This document shows, piece after piece, positions 21,301 through 35,987 of a stretch of DNA of 64,000 nucleotides (positions within the stretch are counted from its first letter, which is position 1; the number at the start of each line of letters is the position of its first letter). The notes beneath the pieces are model-generated. The model worked only from the letters and a program-made list of their open reading frames with translations, was not told where the DNA came from and searched no databases. The position numbers were made by a program, and so were the translations under genes. Source of the stretch: Clarkia xantiana subsp. parviflora. Taxonomy: Eukaryota > Streptophyta > Magnoliopsida > Myrtales > Onagraceae. The DNA lies in contig JAPTYO010000022.1 of assembly GCA_036873135.1 (NCBI GenBank), forward strand, positions 5,328,979 through 5,392,978. Reading direction: 5' to 3'.

Positions 21301-24300
21301 CTACATCCCAGTGGAGGAAGTCCGGTTTATCCGCTGAGCACCCAATCTTGGAGCAGGTTTTGCCCGACCTCGCCCAACTGACAGTGGCTTCACCGTGGTG
21401 GTAGGAGGTGGTGCAGCAATGGCTGCCCATGGATCATTTGGATCAACTCCTCCTGCTGCTGCTCCTCCTCTTACATTCAAGGCTTGCTTTGAAGAATTAG
21501 CACCACCACTTTTTGCAAGTGGAGCAGCTATCGCTCCCCACACATCATCCTCCTCCTCCTCTTCCTCTTTCACTCTCGTCGTCTTCACCCCTGCCTTTCC
21601 TCTTCCTCCTCCTCCTGCTTATTATAATACACACAATCACTTCAAACCCCCAATTTCTCTCCCTCTACTTCAAACTTTTAACAATATATATATTAACAAC
21701 AACAAAAAGACTAATAACCTTGCGGTGGTTTCTTCTGTGCGACAGGTTGTAATACAGGCCGCTGCTGAGCTGCTTGAATGTTTGCGAGTGCAATAGATGA
21801 TGGCTTTGCTTCTTCCAGGGGTTCAATGTCGTCCCAACCATCTTGCTCTCCATTACTATTATTAATTCCATTGTCTGTCTCTCCCCACCCGTCCCCTGAT
21901 CTCGGGGACTCTGGCATCGATGCTTCTGACAAATCTGTGTTTGAACTTGCATGCACCATTGTCGTGTTGCTTCGAGGAGTTGCCAACCCTACAAACCCCA
22001 AATTGATTGAAGTGCCATATTTAAACGAAACCAACTGCTCATCACAATAAAATATTATGAGAGAGAGAGAGAGAGGACAGAACATAGAACAACGCGCTAC
22101 TTTACCAATATTAGAAGTAGAGATCGTAGGAGCTATACTCGTGTTGCTGCTGGTGCTGCTTGCACTGCCAACTGGGGCTTGATCTGAAGGCTTTCCTTTG
22201 AGGGTCAACGAGCTCATTGCCCACCTACAAAAAGTTAGATAGCTTCAAACTCTAAATAATTCTTCCTCAGAATTAATGCACATGGAAGATGATGCCCTCT
22301 CTCTCTTAGAGCACCAAATTTTCAATCAGTTAGTTTCAGTCGAAATAAACAAATCACCAGAAGAAACCAATCCACATCAATGAACTCAAACTAGGAATAA
22401 TTAGATAAAGGAGCTTCGATGTGTCATTGGATGCTAAATACAAGTTTACTAACTAAAATTATTTTTTTAAAAAAATTGGATTGGATAAAAAGTCAATGCA
22501 ACAGTCACAAATGGGAGCGTAAGGATTACGACATCAACACTGTAGTTAAATGAAATCGATGTCTAGTTGCAAATGGAGCATGAAATCTTAATCATAATTT
22601 TAAATGATGTGAAGCCAGAAGCTAAACCAGACAGAAGACCCGTAAGTATAATGTATAGTGTGTGTGTGTGTGTGTGTGCGCGCACAAATATGTGCAACTC
22701 ACCCAAGTATACCAGCATTTCCTGGTAAGGAAGAGATGCCGATCCCTGTTTCTCCGCTATAATCACCAGAGCTCATCTAAAATAGAATGCAGTGAGAACA
22801 GACAAAAAAAAATATATTATCATTTATTTGACAAAGTGGAAGTAAAACTTGATGCGGTGCTTCAAAAATACTTCAAGAAACTAAAGATAGGTTGTTGCCA
22901 AATTAGCCACATTAACCAGTGTCTCAACTGGTAACCTTCTAGGTGCGGTTGACTAAGATGATAAAATTATTATATATTACAGATCAAAGAAAATGTCTCT
23001 AACTGGTAAATCCAGTGGAGAGAGAAATGGTGAGGTGATCAAATGAAATTCAGAAATCCCCTCACAACGCCAAACTAGAATAAATATCTCAAGTCCAGAG
23101 CCTGGAACTTCTTTCACTTTTTTTTTTTTCGTGGGAAATATGAATTGGTGAACCCTGTACAAGCTTATTAAAGGTTTATTTCCTTAGTCAACGATAAGCC
23201 TATTAACTGTTTACCCCCACCCCACCCCCCAAGGTATCTTTCATTGAGAGCTCCTCCTGGGACGCGCTTAGAATGGACTACTGCCACAAACCTAATCTAC
23301 TAGGACCAAGCAAAATAACCCAAGAATTTAAGGACATACCTTTTCATAGCTTTGTTTCAACAGCTGCAGAAATTGATCAACTGCTTCAAACGCCTTTGAT
23401 CGAACATCACTGTAGAAGAGTGCACAAGATAAATGAACTTCCAGACCCCACAAAAAGAGGCAGACTCACTTGTTTCTAGATAATGGATATGAAAAATATC
23501 TAACAAACAAGAACATAGGATTGAACCAAATGGTTTTTTGAATATACTGTCATTACTGATATGTAAATCAAGCATAACCTTAATAACCCAGCCCATGTAA
23601 GAAAACATGAAGCCATCCATTTAGGCTGACACTTTGACATCGTCTAAAAAGAAACTGGTATCATATAAAATAGTTAAAATTGTATAATTACGTCTACTGG
23701 CTGAATAAACATGCCAAAATTCGTGCAATTACATACAGCCAATAGCATGTCTACCATAAAAACATATTTACCTGTCAGGATCGATGGTTAGAACAACAAC
23801 GTTAGGAAGAATCCTGGTGGCAATTTCAGTAGCATCATAATAAGAGCTGGTAGCAGACAAAGCCATAATCCCTGCCCCAATGCAATTATGTCATTAGCTT
23901 ATATTTGGAACTCTAACTGATAAAAAGAATTGGGGAAGAATAAGAATCTGATTAATTTACACTTGAGAGAACATATTTATTGAGGGATCGAAAAAAAAAA
24001 TATCATGAGTGGACCTTTGTTGACAAGTTTCTATCAAAATAAAATATTCATCCCCTAACATATAGAAACTAGAAAATAAACCATGCATATTGCTAACCAA
24101 TTTCAAATACTTGTTTGGAGACTCTTTATTACTAATATGTTGTTAAGTATCATTTAACAATAAGGAATATGCTCAAAATTACATAATAAGGAAATGGGTG
24201 GATTTAAATTTAAATTTAAAAGAAAATATAAAGTTAACATACTTTTGTGGTTCTTGCAAATTCCAAAAAATGAAATAATTGCACCAAAGATAGCACACTA

Positions 24301-27300
24301 TAAAAAAAATCCTAATTTGACGGCCAATTGTTACCTTAAGCTTGTGATGTGGGAGCTACACCAAATCCACATAATTAATTACAATAAATAAAAATATATA
24401 AATATCGAAATAAATAATATTGAACAGAAAATCAAAAACTAGGAAATGAATTAGAACAAAAATACTTCTATAAAATCTATAACTACGAGAAATCCTAAAA
24501 TTTGAAATCACAAAAAATTTGAAAAATTAAATACGATACATAAAAAAGAATACAGCATATTTATTTATTTATAAAAAAGAAAAACACTAAAATTAATTAT
24601 GATATTAAATTAATAATCTTGAAAAGGAAAAAAACCAAAGGTCCCAAGGGTTGGACTCCATGGGCTGCAGCTAGGTCAGGGGTATGCTGGCTGGGTCTAA
24701 ACCCGACTAACTTAAGATGGAAAGAGTAATGATTGTAAAAATGAGAAAATAATGAAAAATAACTGCTTTGACTACAGTTAAAACTAGACTATTTTCCAAT
24801 ATTTTGAAATTTGAACAGGGGATGAATTTAATAATTAATATGTAAAAATAAGACAGATGATCTCACCTGCACCTCGGGCCGGAGGGAAAGTATCCCGTAG
24901 TGCACGGACTGTAAATGCATTAATCAACACTCTTTTCCTGGTCTGCATAATAATCACAAACCCTATAGTGATAACCCAAGACAATAGGAACGATCTTTGA
25001 CTAATAAAAACCGTATTAGGAATGATAGAAGGTAGTGAATAAGTTTACCTTGATATCACAGGATTTTGAAATTTTTGGAAAAGAGCTCATCAGAAGTAAT
25101 TACTAATACTACGGAAGTACAATAGACAGTTACTACTAGTAAGCTAGCTATTGAGAACGACATCAATATACATAGAGTTATAAAAGTGGACATCTTAATT
25201 GTTGAGACACCGCAAACAAATCATTTTAATCTTTTTGGTTGGACTTGAGCACTCAATTGATGGCCCCTAATTCCACATATTGTAACAAAGCATATGGTTT
25301 TTAAGGCCACAAAGAGTAAAAGTCCGTTAATCGCACTCCGGTTGGTAATTGGGGTCAATAATAAGGTATAAATTGGCTGTGTACAGAGAGCAATAGGCAC
25401 ATAGGTTTAGAAAAGCTAAAATGTATAAAGGCCCATTAAAAGCCCCTTAACTGTAGTAATACTAACATCCTGCTAAATTTGGAGTACTTAGCATGAAAAA
25501 CTATCCAAGTTAAGGGATTTTCTGATACCAACAAGAAAACCTGTTTAACGAGACTATCATAAATTGCCAGATCCAGAGTTTAGATAACTCACCCCTTCAT
25601 TCAGATGACTCGCAATATTACCCAGCAATATTGTGGTGTTTGTTCTAATGGCTGCCTCTTCATCTACCTGTGAATCAAAATCTTGTTTCAAAAAACACTA
25701 GGAGAAAAGAGAAACTCATCATAGCGGATGCAGAACCACTTAATGATGCATACAACACTAAATGAATGATCAAAATCTTCCAGTATTCCAGATGGAGCAT
25801 GCAGAAAATTTTACAGATTCCACCTCAAACATTTTGTTAAGATAACCACGTCAAAAAGCGTAAAAGAACATGGTAACAAGTAAGTTATTCCACTATCTTT
25901 TTTTCGCCAGTGCTGACGCAGTGCGCCCTTATCCACTTAAACGGTGAGCTAGATAAGGAAATCTTTGGTTAATTAATATGTAATCAGAGCATGATTCCAA
26001 GACCACATAGAGGCACCACACTAAACCCATTGTCAACATTACCAAGAAACATAACTCTTCTAAAATGAAAGTATATAGTTATTCCACTATCTTTTTTTGC
26101 CAGTGCTGACGCAGTGCGCCCTTATCCACTTTAACGGTGAGCTAGATATGGAAATCTTTGGTTAATTAATATGTAATCAGACCATTATTCCAAGACCACA
26201 TAGAGGCACCACACTAAACCCATTGTCAACATTACCAAGAAACATAACTCTTCTTAAATGAAAGTATATAGTTTTCATTCTAAGGTCCGTGCATTGGTAA
26301 GCCCTACATAGAAAATCTACACATGTCATCCTATTTAAGCCAAATAAAATGACAAAATGATATGAAAGTACATGTACTGTGTGAGAGGCAACTGTAGAAA
26401 AATACCAGATTGAAGAGGTGTTGAAGCAAAATTATAAACATACACGGGAACAGGTTTTCCAACCATCATAATAGGCTTTAGGTTAGGTAAAGGCATGTGT
26501 CCCATTGTTAGAAAGTACAAAAGCAATTAGCCATGGGATCCTAACAAAATGTATCAAACAGTCAACTATTTCAACAAGAAAAGCAGAAAAATTATAGAAT
26601 TGCATGGAAATCGACAAAAGGAATATGCTGGGTAGTCAAATAATATTTCATCTAGAAGAATTCACCTGTAACTTTGAGAGATACTTTAGCAAAGATGATG
26701 AGATGGTCCGTTGGGACAGCTGCAATAGCAAAATCCATGGATTAGCAAAGTGAATACTAGAACAGGACGATGCTATCCTTCCATCATGGACAGTGGTTTC
26801 ATGTTCTAGACTATTATTCACAAGTATAAGGTATATTAAATTCAGAAAATAAATTAGGTTCCAATGAGTATTTATTCCGAATTAAATTACTTTACCTAAT
26901 TTTTCAATATGCCTATAACACTGTGAAAACATGGTTGCTCGACCTGATACCTAAAAGATCCAAATACTTATTGGACCCTGATGAAGTCATATAGACTGAA
27001 CTAAGCAAGAGTGGCAAATAAAACACCTTTTTAAGATACTTATCATCTCGCATGAGCTAGACTTTTGACAGTATGGGTGGTGACTAATGATCACCTTCAG
27101 TTTTTCGTGTAATTCTGTCTCATGGTGGGTTCCCAATGTTTCCACCTTTAACATTTCAATCCTTTCTTACCTATAGAGAATTTATATGCCACCTACAGAT
27201 GTTTCATGCATGAAACAACCTGAGTATATGCATAATGGACAACAAGAGTTACTGAAAACTCAAGCTCCACTAATGGGGTGCAGGGAGTACAAAATACACG

Positions 27301-30300
27301 ATTGGTCATTTTCTCTAGGAGGTTTTAGATAGATCAAGAAGATAATAATGAAGCATAGATACCACATATTTGATGGGCATTGACTTCTTAATGAAGAAAA
27401 ATCCATCATAAACATTCAAAAAACAATTTGGTTCCTCTATCTATAGGTAAAGGCTAAAAGAGCAGACTAAGTGCAGAATATAGACTTCAGTATAGAACAG
27501 TTTACTCGTCTATTTTTCTTTTGGGTCGAAGCAGGACAAAAGTAGCGTACATTACCACTCCTACAACTATTACTTTCATACGAAAGTTTAGAGCTTAACA
27601 ATAATAGATGGATGATCAGGAGGATTGTATAATCAATATATACCACAGAACGTCTAGCCCTGATAGTATTTACTATCAACCTGCTCTGTAGCCTAAGTCA
27701 CTTAGCCAGTAATTTCAATGCAGCCAAAGTTTGATGATGAATAAAGGATCAACATACAATACAACTGTTCAATGACTGAGAGTCAAATCCACAAGAGCTG
27801 ACCCTATGAACAAAATCATATACCAATTACCCACAAGTCTATTCCAGGATCCAAAGAGAGAGTGTGGTCTTGGCCCTTATACTGTTACAGATATATTCCG
27901 TAAAAATATATTACAGATGATATATTATACACTTAAGAACCTAATCAAAGTCTCAAGTTTGCACCGTGTTTCTTTTAGGTGTCTCGGACTTAAATTGTTG
28001 ATAATAGGTGTCTCGGGTTTCTTTTTCTTTACTTTTTTGTTTTCCGTCCGTTTTCTCTGTAAAATTTGACGGATTTTGGTCCATGTTTCCCATGAAATTC
28101 AACCGCAAGAGCATTTAAAAAAGAGAAAAGAACAAAAGCGCATTTCTGCTTCCCTTTAACTTATATCAATTAGTGTGTACCTCTGTACCTACAGTGAAAT
28201 TGAAGAGTTTATGCAAAATTAAGGTTCAATTTAACTTAATTGGCATAAATATATACAGGAATTGAAAAAAAAAACATACCCAAATCCATCAAATTTAATC
28301 AGAAAAAACGGATGAAAAACTAAAAAAGTAACGAAAACGAAACCTGGGATACTTAAAAGCAACATGGTGCAAACCTGGGACTATGATTAGGTTCTTAACC
28401 CATAATATTATTATTGATAAAAAAAATTTACATAGTTATAAAATATATATGTAGCTATAGATATTATCTTCTAGGATTAGGTATAGATATTATACTATAA
28501 GATATAATTTTTTCGTACTATGTAATGGCAACAGGTGTATTAAGGGTCTAATTAATGAATAAAGAGGAAAGCAGTTATCAAGAAACTCGGTTTCAGAGGT
28601 GGGCACTCTCTCTAAAGAGCCAAGAGACCGGATTCTCTTCCTAACGAGGTCCACATGTTTCAAGCTCTTACAAGCTCAAGAAGTTAGTAAGATGGTTCGT
28701 AGTAAGAACAAGAAGATCGACCAGGCTGATTATCCGGTTCATGGCCCCTTGACTCGATCCATAACTCGGGCACATAACATATACTAACATGCTTTTTACA
28801 ATAACATAATTCTTCAGTGAATGTTTGAGAATGTAAGATGATAAAATCCTACTGATCCATATCGTCAGATGCTGATCGAGTGTCAACTGTAAGTATACTA
28901 GGTAAACTACCTGATACCTGAACCAGAAAACCCAGTGGAGTAGAAACTAGAAATATAAGCAAATTAGGTGTCACTGTCATTCCAAGATGAATTGTATCAA
29001 TATTTTTAAAGCATACTTCCGTAATTATAAGCCAAGCTTGAGACCAGCTTACAAAACCTTATTTAACATCCAGCTTTGCAAATGTTTCATGCAGTAGAGG
29101 TGCTAACGGAACATCAAAATACCTTAGGAGCAAGAACAAGCATGGATTTAAGAGTCAGTTCCCGTAGAAATGCGGATGTGTCAGAGAATCCAGTAGCAAC
29201 ATGAGGGTAAACCTAGCCAACAAATTACAAATTCATGTTAATGCTAGATTGAATGGCTGACTTGTTCTCTTGCAGCGAAATTCATTAACATTGTTTAATA
29301 CAACATTACAACAAGCAGGAACAAACAAAAAAAAATGATTAATTGTATAATAATTACTGCATACTTGCTCGTCAACAATTTGTGCAGAGAACGACTCTCC
29401 GAACTGATCAATGTGCTGAAGAAGACCAACTCGAATAGCACGATCGTTGGAGGCAAATAGCTTTACGATTGTAGGCAAAAGCTGTACAGGAAGCAAAGTG
29501 TTCAACATTAAAGAGAATAGATCTTCCTGAGACATGAACGAGAATAGCACCATAAATGTCAAATATAGCCAATCATGTCTCGAAGTGCAATGAACAGAAC
29601 CTTGGAATTGAAATCTTCAGTTGGAAGCCAGGAGCCCATTTTCAATAATGCAGTTAGTGCAGGGGCAGTAGCTGAACCGAATTCAAGGGCCGACGCTAAT
29701 AATGGAAGTAACTGTACCACCCAAAAGATTAAAGCATAAACAGCAGAAAATATCATATGAGGGTTCATTATATTATATTATATTATAAATAAATAAATAA
29801 ATATAAATACGAAAATAAATAAATGACCTTTTTTATCACAATTTGACGAGGAAGCTGCTCTGCTAAAGTCGGAAGTTTCCGGAAGAAGGTATCTTTCTCA
29901 ACGCTATCTTTCAAGTTAAGAATTTCCATGAAATGTATTGTATCCACCAATTTATTCTGAAAATATTCTGCCAGCACAGATAAACAAAAGAATTATGTTA
30001 TATGATTACTACAAAAAAAAAAAATCCATAAGCACATAAATAATCAGTACCATAAAAGCATATCTTTCACAAAGACAAGCGTGACTAGATAGCAATTAAG
30101 GTGTATTACCTTGCGCAGCTCATTTTGCAAAGTTATCTTTAAGGGGGCAAATAAATAATTCTAATGTATAGGGAGGGAGATACACAAAACTTACCACTAT
30201 TCTCTAAAAGTTTTGATGTATTCAATCTACGGGAAGGCATTGAACTCAAGAGGCGCTGATAATCTGGAAGTAGAGACTGTGAGGCAAGAAAATAGACAGA

Positions 30301-33300
30301 TGAAAATGATAGTAATAACAATAACCAACACAGAGATGTGCTAGAATGCAGTGGTATGTATGAATCATGTTAAAAGTCCAAGTAACTGGGTTTTCATAAA
30401 ACAAAAGCTAACCTTTGGGATGGATCCGGTGTTGCGCAGTTCCTCTGTTCTGGTCAATTTCATACCAGAAAAGAGCTCATAAATAAGACAACCTGCCAAT
30501 GCATAAAACAAACTGCATAAGAACTGCTACGAATACAAGAGCAACTTCGAAACTTAATTAGATAAGCAAGTAATGGTGAACATGTTGCTAGTTAGAATAA
30601 ATTAAGGCAACGGATTACATGAAAGCTTAGTTTTAAGTCTCATGTAAATGGCTCCTCAACGATAAAGAGAAGGGTAAAAGTGACAGAGAAAGGCACTGTT
30701 CGGACAGTTAACGTTAGATATGTCGAAGATCCATTTTATCCAAATTCTTTTTTTTTCCTTCTTAATCAGGTAGAACCTACCCAATCCCCAAGAATCAATG
30801 GCCCATGGTGGAGATTTTCTGATAGACCCCCAGTCAGACTTCGATAACTCCATTGATTTGTATTGAGATCCAATTAGCCATTCGTATTGCTGATGAAATT
30901 CAAAACACATTAGACAGAAACAATCAGCACTAAGACTACCCGTCTCTTGGACAGATAAGAACATCATTCTATTCAGACAGTTTGCAGTGATGTGGTTAGT
31001 TAACAAGTAATATATAAAACGGCAAGAAACCAAAATTCGTTGAACACGCATAGCAAGGAACAAAACCACAGTATTACAATTAGAGTCCTAAGGTGAAGTT
31101 AATCAAGCTACTAAACATTCATAGCAGGCTTCCAAGACTCTAGTAGGATCTGCCAACAAAATAAACACAGCCTAACAGTGGTCCAAAACTCCTAACCTTT
31201 TGTTTTTTTTTATATTTTTTCATATTTGATTGCCTCTTTCAATTCTTAATATCTATTGTATCTACAGATAAGAAACTCTTGTACAGAAGTACGCAAAAGT
31301 AAGCCTAAGATGACATGCTGTAATGTCCTCAAGTACAGAACAAAGAGACTTATGAAAGATTAAGATAAGATGATTCTAGAGACGCATATAGATGCGGTAT
31401 ACAGGTAGAAAGGGCATAAAACATTTTTATAGTAATACTTCACAAGACCCTTGATATCATTAGGTGAATTGCCTGAGTAGAAGTCATGACCAGGTATCAT
31501 GCATATGCATCACTAATCACTATACAGAATGCCCAGTTTCAAACCCCAGTTTCGAACCAAGAGTTTACCAGCATAGGCCCCGCAGCAGCTGGACTATTCC
31601 CATCAAACTCGGAAAGAACGTCAAAGGCATGCAATTTCCAGTCAAGAGTTTGTGTGACAACGACACTGTCTACACACACATTTCCATGCACCTGCAGGAA
31701 ATACAGCCGAACAAAAATTAATTAGGCAGCTTTAACCCCATTCTTGACCGGACAATGATATACCAGAAAGATAGAATAGAGTGGGAAAAATATGATAGCA
31801 GTTTCCCCTAATTATGTGTCTTTTCATAGTAATCATAAGCTGGTCAGGGCAGCATAATAGAAAAGGTGTTGGTATTGGTATTACTAGTTTCTTGATCAAA
31901 GATTATAAAAGCATGAGGTATAGTTAGGTAGGCTCCATAGATAACAAATACACAGTAGGGCAACCAACGGAGCCAAAGCAGTTCTTCCAAGCATAGGATA
32001 AGTACTGTTCTTTAAATTCAGAACATGCCTTCCAAAAATATCAAAAAGCAATCGGAATCTAAATTGTTTAGGATGACCAGCATATATCATTATTATTTGA
32101 TTATGTACCTGAAGTTTATGGGGAGGGGGGAAAGTAGCTCAAAGATACTAAACAAATGTAGTTGTATAAATACTGAAAAAATGCATTTGTCAGACAATAT
32201 AAAGATGACAAAGAAGAAAATGAAAACACAATGTAGTTTATATTCCTGAATCCTGATCCAGACTCAGTACTCAGTGGAATGAGCAAAAGAAATGTGATGG
32301 AGTGTGTGTGTGTTCCATAATATCTCAGCAAAAGAGCTTCTAGCCTAGGAGGTCATGAATTGCTTAAGATGTGCTCATTCTGCATTCACATATCTGGTGT
32401 ACCCTTCAAGAAAACTACTTAGGTCAGTACTAGAAACATTTACAAATAGGTTACTTATAATATCTTCAGAATGAAACAAATAGACAAGTCAATGACCCAA
32501 TGTCCTTTTGCACAGATTGTAGAGTTCAATTCCCAGCAGTAAGCTTCATGGTTCAGAATCATAACTGGACGCTTCACATAGAATATATCTAGACTTGTGA
32601 AAAAACACTGTGCAGCACAGCATGAAGTATCTTAATTTCTGGAACTTCCAGCAAAGAATGGGAAAAGAATCTCACAAGTTTACAGTCATTATTGAGGAAG
32701 CTGACTGCTTTAGCTATCTGGTTCAATCCCCATGCATAATATTCATCCCTGCAAAAAAGATTAAAAAAAAACATACAGATCTTGAGGACACCTTTTGATG
32801 CTGTCGATACTTCAGCTTTGAAGGGTTATCTTAGCAAGTCAAATTTACTTTCTGTATATCCCCAAGATAAGGATGGTTGTGGGCTTTCTCTATCTATAGA
32901 TCCTCTTTTGATATGCAGCGGTTTTATACGTTAAAGAGAACACTGCCATATTAGAGCAAATATGCATGTATATTGTATATATCTATTATATACACCTGAT
33001 GTAGGAGTAGTGGTGTCATCACATTTGGGTTTACTACTATTTACTAAAAGGTGGAAGAGGGGAGACTTGAACCGCAACCTCAATCTCATTGAAGAGAACA
33101 CCTACCGTTTCACTGGGCCAATAGTTATGCATTGATTAAATTCAAAATAAAATACATATATAAATAATGCATATACTATTTATAAAATATGACGTCCTGA
33201 CTAAACAACGTGCGAACTGAGACTGACCGAACCGGATGTTTTTTAGTTCACTGTTCGGTTTGTTTCTAGAAAGCTTCAAGCATACTGTGGATCATTCTCT

Positions 33301-35666
33301 AATATACATATTACATAATATATGTAAGCATACATCTAGGATACAATAAGTGAAGGCATAGAGTATCCATACCTCTGGATACCTTCTAGACCTAATTCCT
33401 TTATCTTCTCTGATAAAGGCATTACAGGCTCCGTAACGATGTAGATAGTAACTTTTGTAGTGGTTCCATCAAAAGATTCTGCCTCTGTACTGTGAAGAAA
33501 GGATAGTATATTTGGATGCCTCACCTGGATAAAAGTGCCAAAATAGCTGTATATATATATCAAAAAATACACAACAGGAGATGGAAAAGGCACTTAGTAG
33601 TAACTACTATGTTTCTCTCAAGAGAGCCTCAGAAGTACAAGAAAGATCCATAATCCCTCAAAGCGTAGCATATTCCTGAAGACAATTACAATGGTAGAGC
33701 GATTTGGGATAGACCTGTTTAGTTTAGACAAAAAAGTAATAACAGGTAAACAGTTCTTAGGTGTACTAGTTACTCTGCAAAAGATAAGAGTTATATTTTG
33801 TATAAGACATCTTTCAAGTAAGGCCGGAATAATCAACAGCTCTGAAAAGTACATTACATTTCTTTTATTAGAGAATATGAATTGTATTTAGCCTATTCAA
33901 GCTTTATCTTTCAAAAAAAATTCATGAAGGAAATACTGCCATCCTAGTATGTCACTAAATATGTCAAAGTTTTGCTAAGTCCTATAATTCATACACTGAA
34001 AAGAAAATATTTGTGCTACTGTTAGTTTATTTCAATATTTACCAAAAGAAAAAACCTGGCTGATAATCTTTATCACAACTCTATACTGTGGGGACCTGAA
34101 GAGCAGTTTTTCTTTAATAAACTTGATTTTATTCTAGCACTAGCAAGCAAAACCATAGGAGATATTTTCTCCACAACTACATGATTAATAGTAAACTCTT
34201 ATCCGTACAGTGCGAAGACGCTTGACACCGTTACGACCTGCAGCTAGATGTCCATCCTGGGGATTATTCCCGGAAAGGCTGAAAATTGATACTGCAGAGC
34301 CATCTTCCTGTAAATGAAATTAAATTAGCATATTCTTCTACCAATGAACAGGTCAGTGAAAGGCCATACAAAAACAGCACGTAAGAATCTTAAACGTAGG
34401 TGCAATGAGTTGTTAATATCATACATACAACACCAGAAACATGAATTGGGAACAAAAAGTGAGAGAAATGAGTTTTGGGGTTTGTAAATATATAGTATGC
34501 AGAAAGTTCCTTTGAGCAGTCGACTAATGAGAATAAAGCACAAAGCACGAAATAAGAATGCCACAACGCAAGAAATAAGAATGTCATGCATCATTCATCA
34601 ACAACCCTATTAAATCTGCAGTCTGTACGTTAAAGTACATTTTACATAGCATAGACACAAAATTGAGAAGAAATATGTGAATACCAGCAAGGAAACATTT
34701 AAACAGATTGATACCTTTTCTACTATAGAGTCACCTAAAAGCCTAATGATGGATTTAATTTTTCCTATTATACATACCACCAAAATGTGTGACAAGTGAT
34801 TGGATTTAAGTAATACAATGAGAAAGACACATTTGTCACTATCTTATGACTGTGAACATTCTCCTCTCTCTGCAAGATTCTTTTTGCAGCACTTATGATA
34901 CAGGTACATCATTCCTAGCACAAAGCTGATACAAAACTTGAAGAAATATCTCGTCTTTAAAAAGGAGACAGTTTTTTTTTTGGCCAAAAAGGAGACAGTT
35001 AATGATGTTCAGTTTTAGACAAAAAAAAATCACAAACGAGAAGGTTGTCCAGCAGAGAAGGTCTTCTATCAATGACTTCATCTAAAGAGATGAGGACAGG
35101 GAAATTCAGTATTCTAGCAAGTAACTTGTGAATCAGGACTATCAGCTCCATCCAAGAAACATTACTACAAAAACAACCACATTCCCGAGCATCAAAATAA
35201 AGCAAATACTAATACCAGCTGAAAAATTCAACTTAGTTGACCGGGAATAAGCATCCACCTGTTCTCGAAGACTCAATCTCTCATTTCACTCGAATACAGA
35301 GTAATCACTTCTAACATCGATTCAGATCTGACTTTCAAATGTACAACCACGGTATATCCATGCTTCAACAGATGCATTAGTGTCAATCTTCCAAATTTAG
35401 AAAAATATCAACCGAAAAAACTACATAATTCATTCCCAATAAGATCATAGTGCGACATTTATATATTTAACTGGTTTACTTTAAAAGTAGTGGATAGCCC
35501 GTCAGCACAACATATAGATCATATGAAGAAACAGCAATACCTTGGACGTGCCGCGATGGTGAATCCAGGAACCCCAAGCAGAGGTGTAGGGCTCGCCAAT
35601 GTTGTACGGAAGATCCTTGACGCCGGTGCCGGATCCGGCCACTACTCCCTTAAGGAACTTGAACAT
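21301..35666 (-). CDS. SCYL1: SCY1-like pseudokinase (SCYL1 family), 21 exons, intact
   Basis: Exons, 5' to 3': 35541-35666, 34209-34307, 33373-33524, 32676-32748, 31569-31691, 30781-30889, 30413-30492, 30195-30276, 29828-29967, 29601-29711, 29365-29481, 29123-29212, 26666-26719, 25593-25667, 24867-24942, 23772-23871, 23340-23409, 22703-22776, 22106-22224, 21719-21988, 21301-21590. All introns are GT-AG and the phases join without a stop to 2430 bp, 809 residues. The start is MFKFLKGVVAGSGTG. The N-terminal kinase fold lacks catalytic residues: HGN at about 152-154 instead of HRD, AFD near 172-174 instead of DFG, and no lysine in AVSIFSL. HEAT/ARM repeats follow at about 280-560. The C-terminus is low-complexity, with two related motifs DDVWGAIAAP and DPWAAIAAP. 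Family roles are in Golgi/COPI traffic and tRNA export (Arabidopsis At2g40730 is the likely counterpart, from memory). Length and order are normal for the family. Confidence 0.93.
22058..22074. repeat. (GA)n microsatellite in intron 19
   Basis: Tandem ga units between exons 22106-22224 and 21719-21988 of the SCYL1-like gene. Confidence 0.7.
22658..22679. repeat. (GT)n microsatellite in intron 18
   Basis: Tandem gt units followed by gcgcgcac, close downstream of the exon at 22703-22776. Confidence 0.8.
25884..26270. repeat. tandem duplication, ~194-bp unit, in intron 13 of the SCYL1-like gene
   Basis: Two almost identical copies, 25884-26077 and 26078-26270, starting gttattccactatcttttttt and ending aaagtatata. 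They differ at only a few positions (for example ttcgcc/ttgcc, agcatgatt/accattatt). The duplication lies wholly within intron 25668-26665 and does not touch an exon. Confidence 0.85.
27933..28398. mobile_element. foldback MITE in intron 12 of the SCYL1-like gene
   Basis: About 466 bp with long inverted ends. The left ttaagaacctaatcaaagtc pairs with the right gactatgattaggttcttaa, and similarity continues for about 150 bp on each side (including tccgtccgttttctctg against the complement of cagaaaaaacggatgaa). The ends are palindromic TTAA, so a TTAA or TAA target duplication cannot be separated from the element. It lies in the large intron between exons 29123-29212 and 26666-26719. A related sequence is at 59620-59830. 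Confidence 0.7.
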
Positions 35667-35987
35667 CTCCGCCTGCTTGCCCTCGAAATTCGAGGTGCTT
35701 ACGAATGGGGAGAGAGAGATCAGCAAAAACAGCTAACAGGCAGCTAAGACAAGATGCTGTCGATCTGCGAGTGTTGGGATGAAGAGGGGAATTGATTGAA
35801 TCAAATTTTTTTGTTCTTATTCTTTTTGGGTTAATGAGTAGGGGATTGCTAGAAGGTTCGACTATTTCTTACGGCAATTTGTGTCGATTATGCATTCTAG
35901 CCTTCTAGGCCACTTGGCTTCAATGCTATTCTGAAAAGCTATCTCATTATATACCGGTTTTGGGAGTGTTTGACCGACCTAGGTCTA
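35667..35987. other. 5' UTR and proximal promoter region of the SCYL1-like gene
   Basis: Only about 320 bp separate the start codon from the target duplication of the hAT-like element. A TATA-like tatataa (minus strand) is at 35947-35953. No other motif is supported. Confidence 0.5.
35947..35953 (-). promoter_or_regulatory. TATA-like motif upstream of the SCYL1-like gene
   Basis: Minus-strand tatataa about 285 bp before the ATG at 35666. Position alone suggests a promoter role. Confidence 0.3.
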
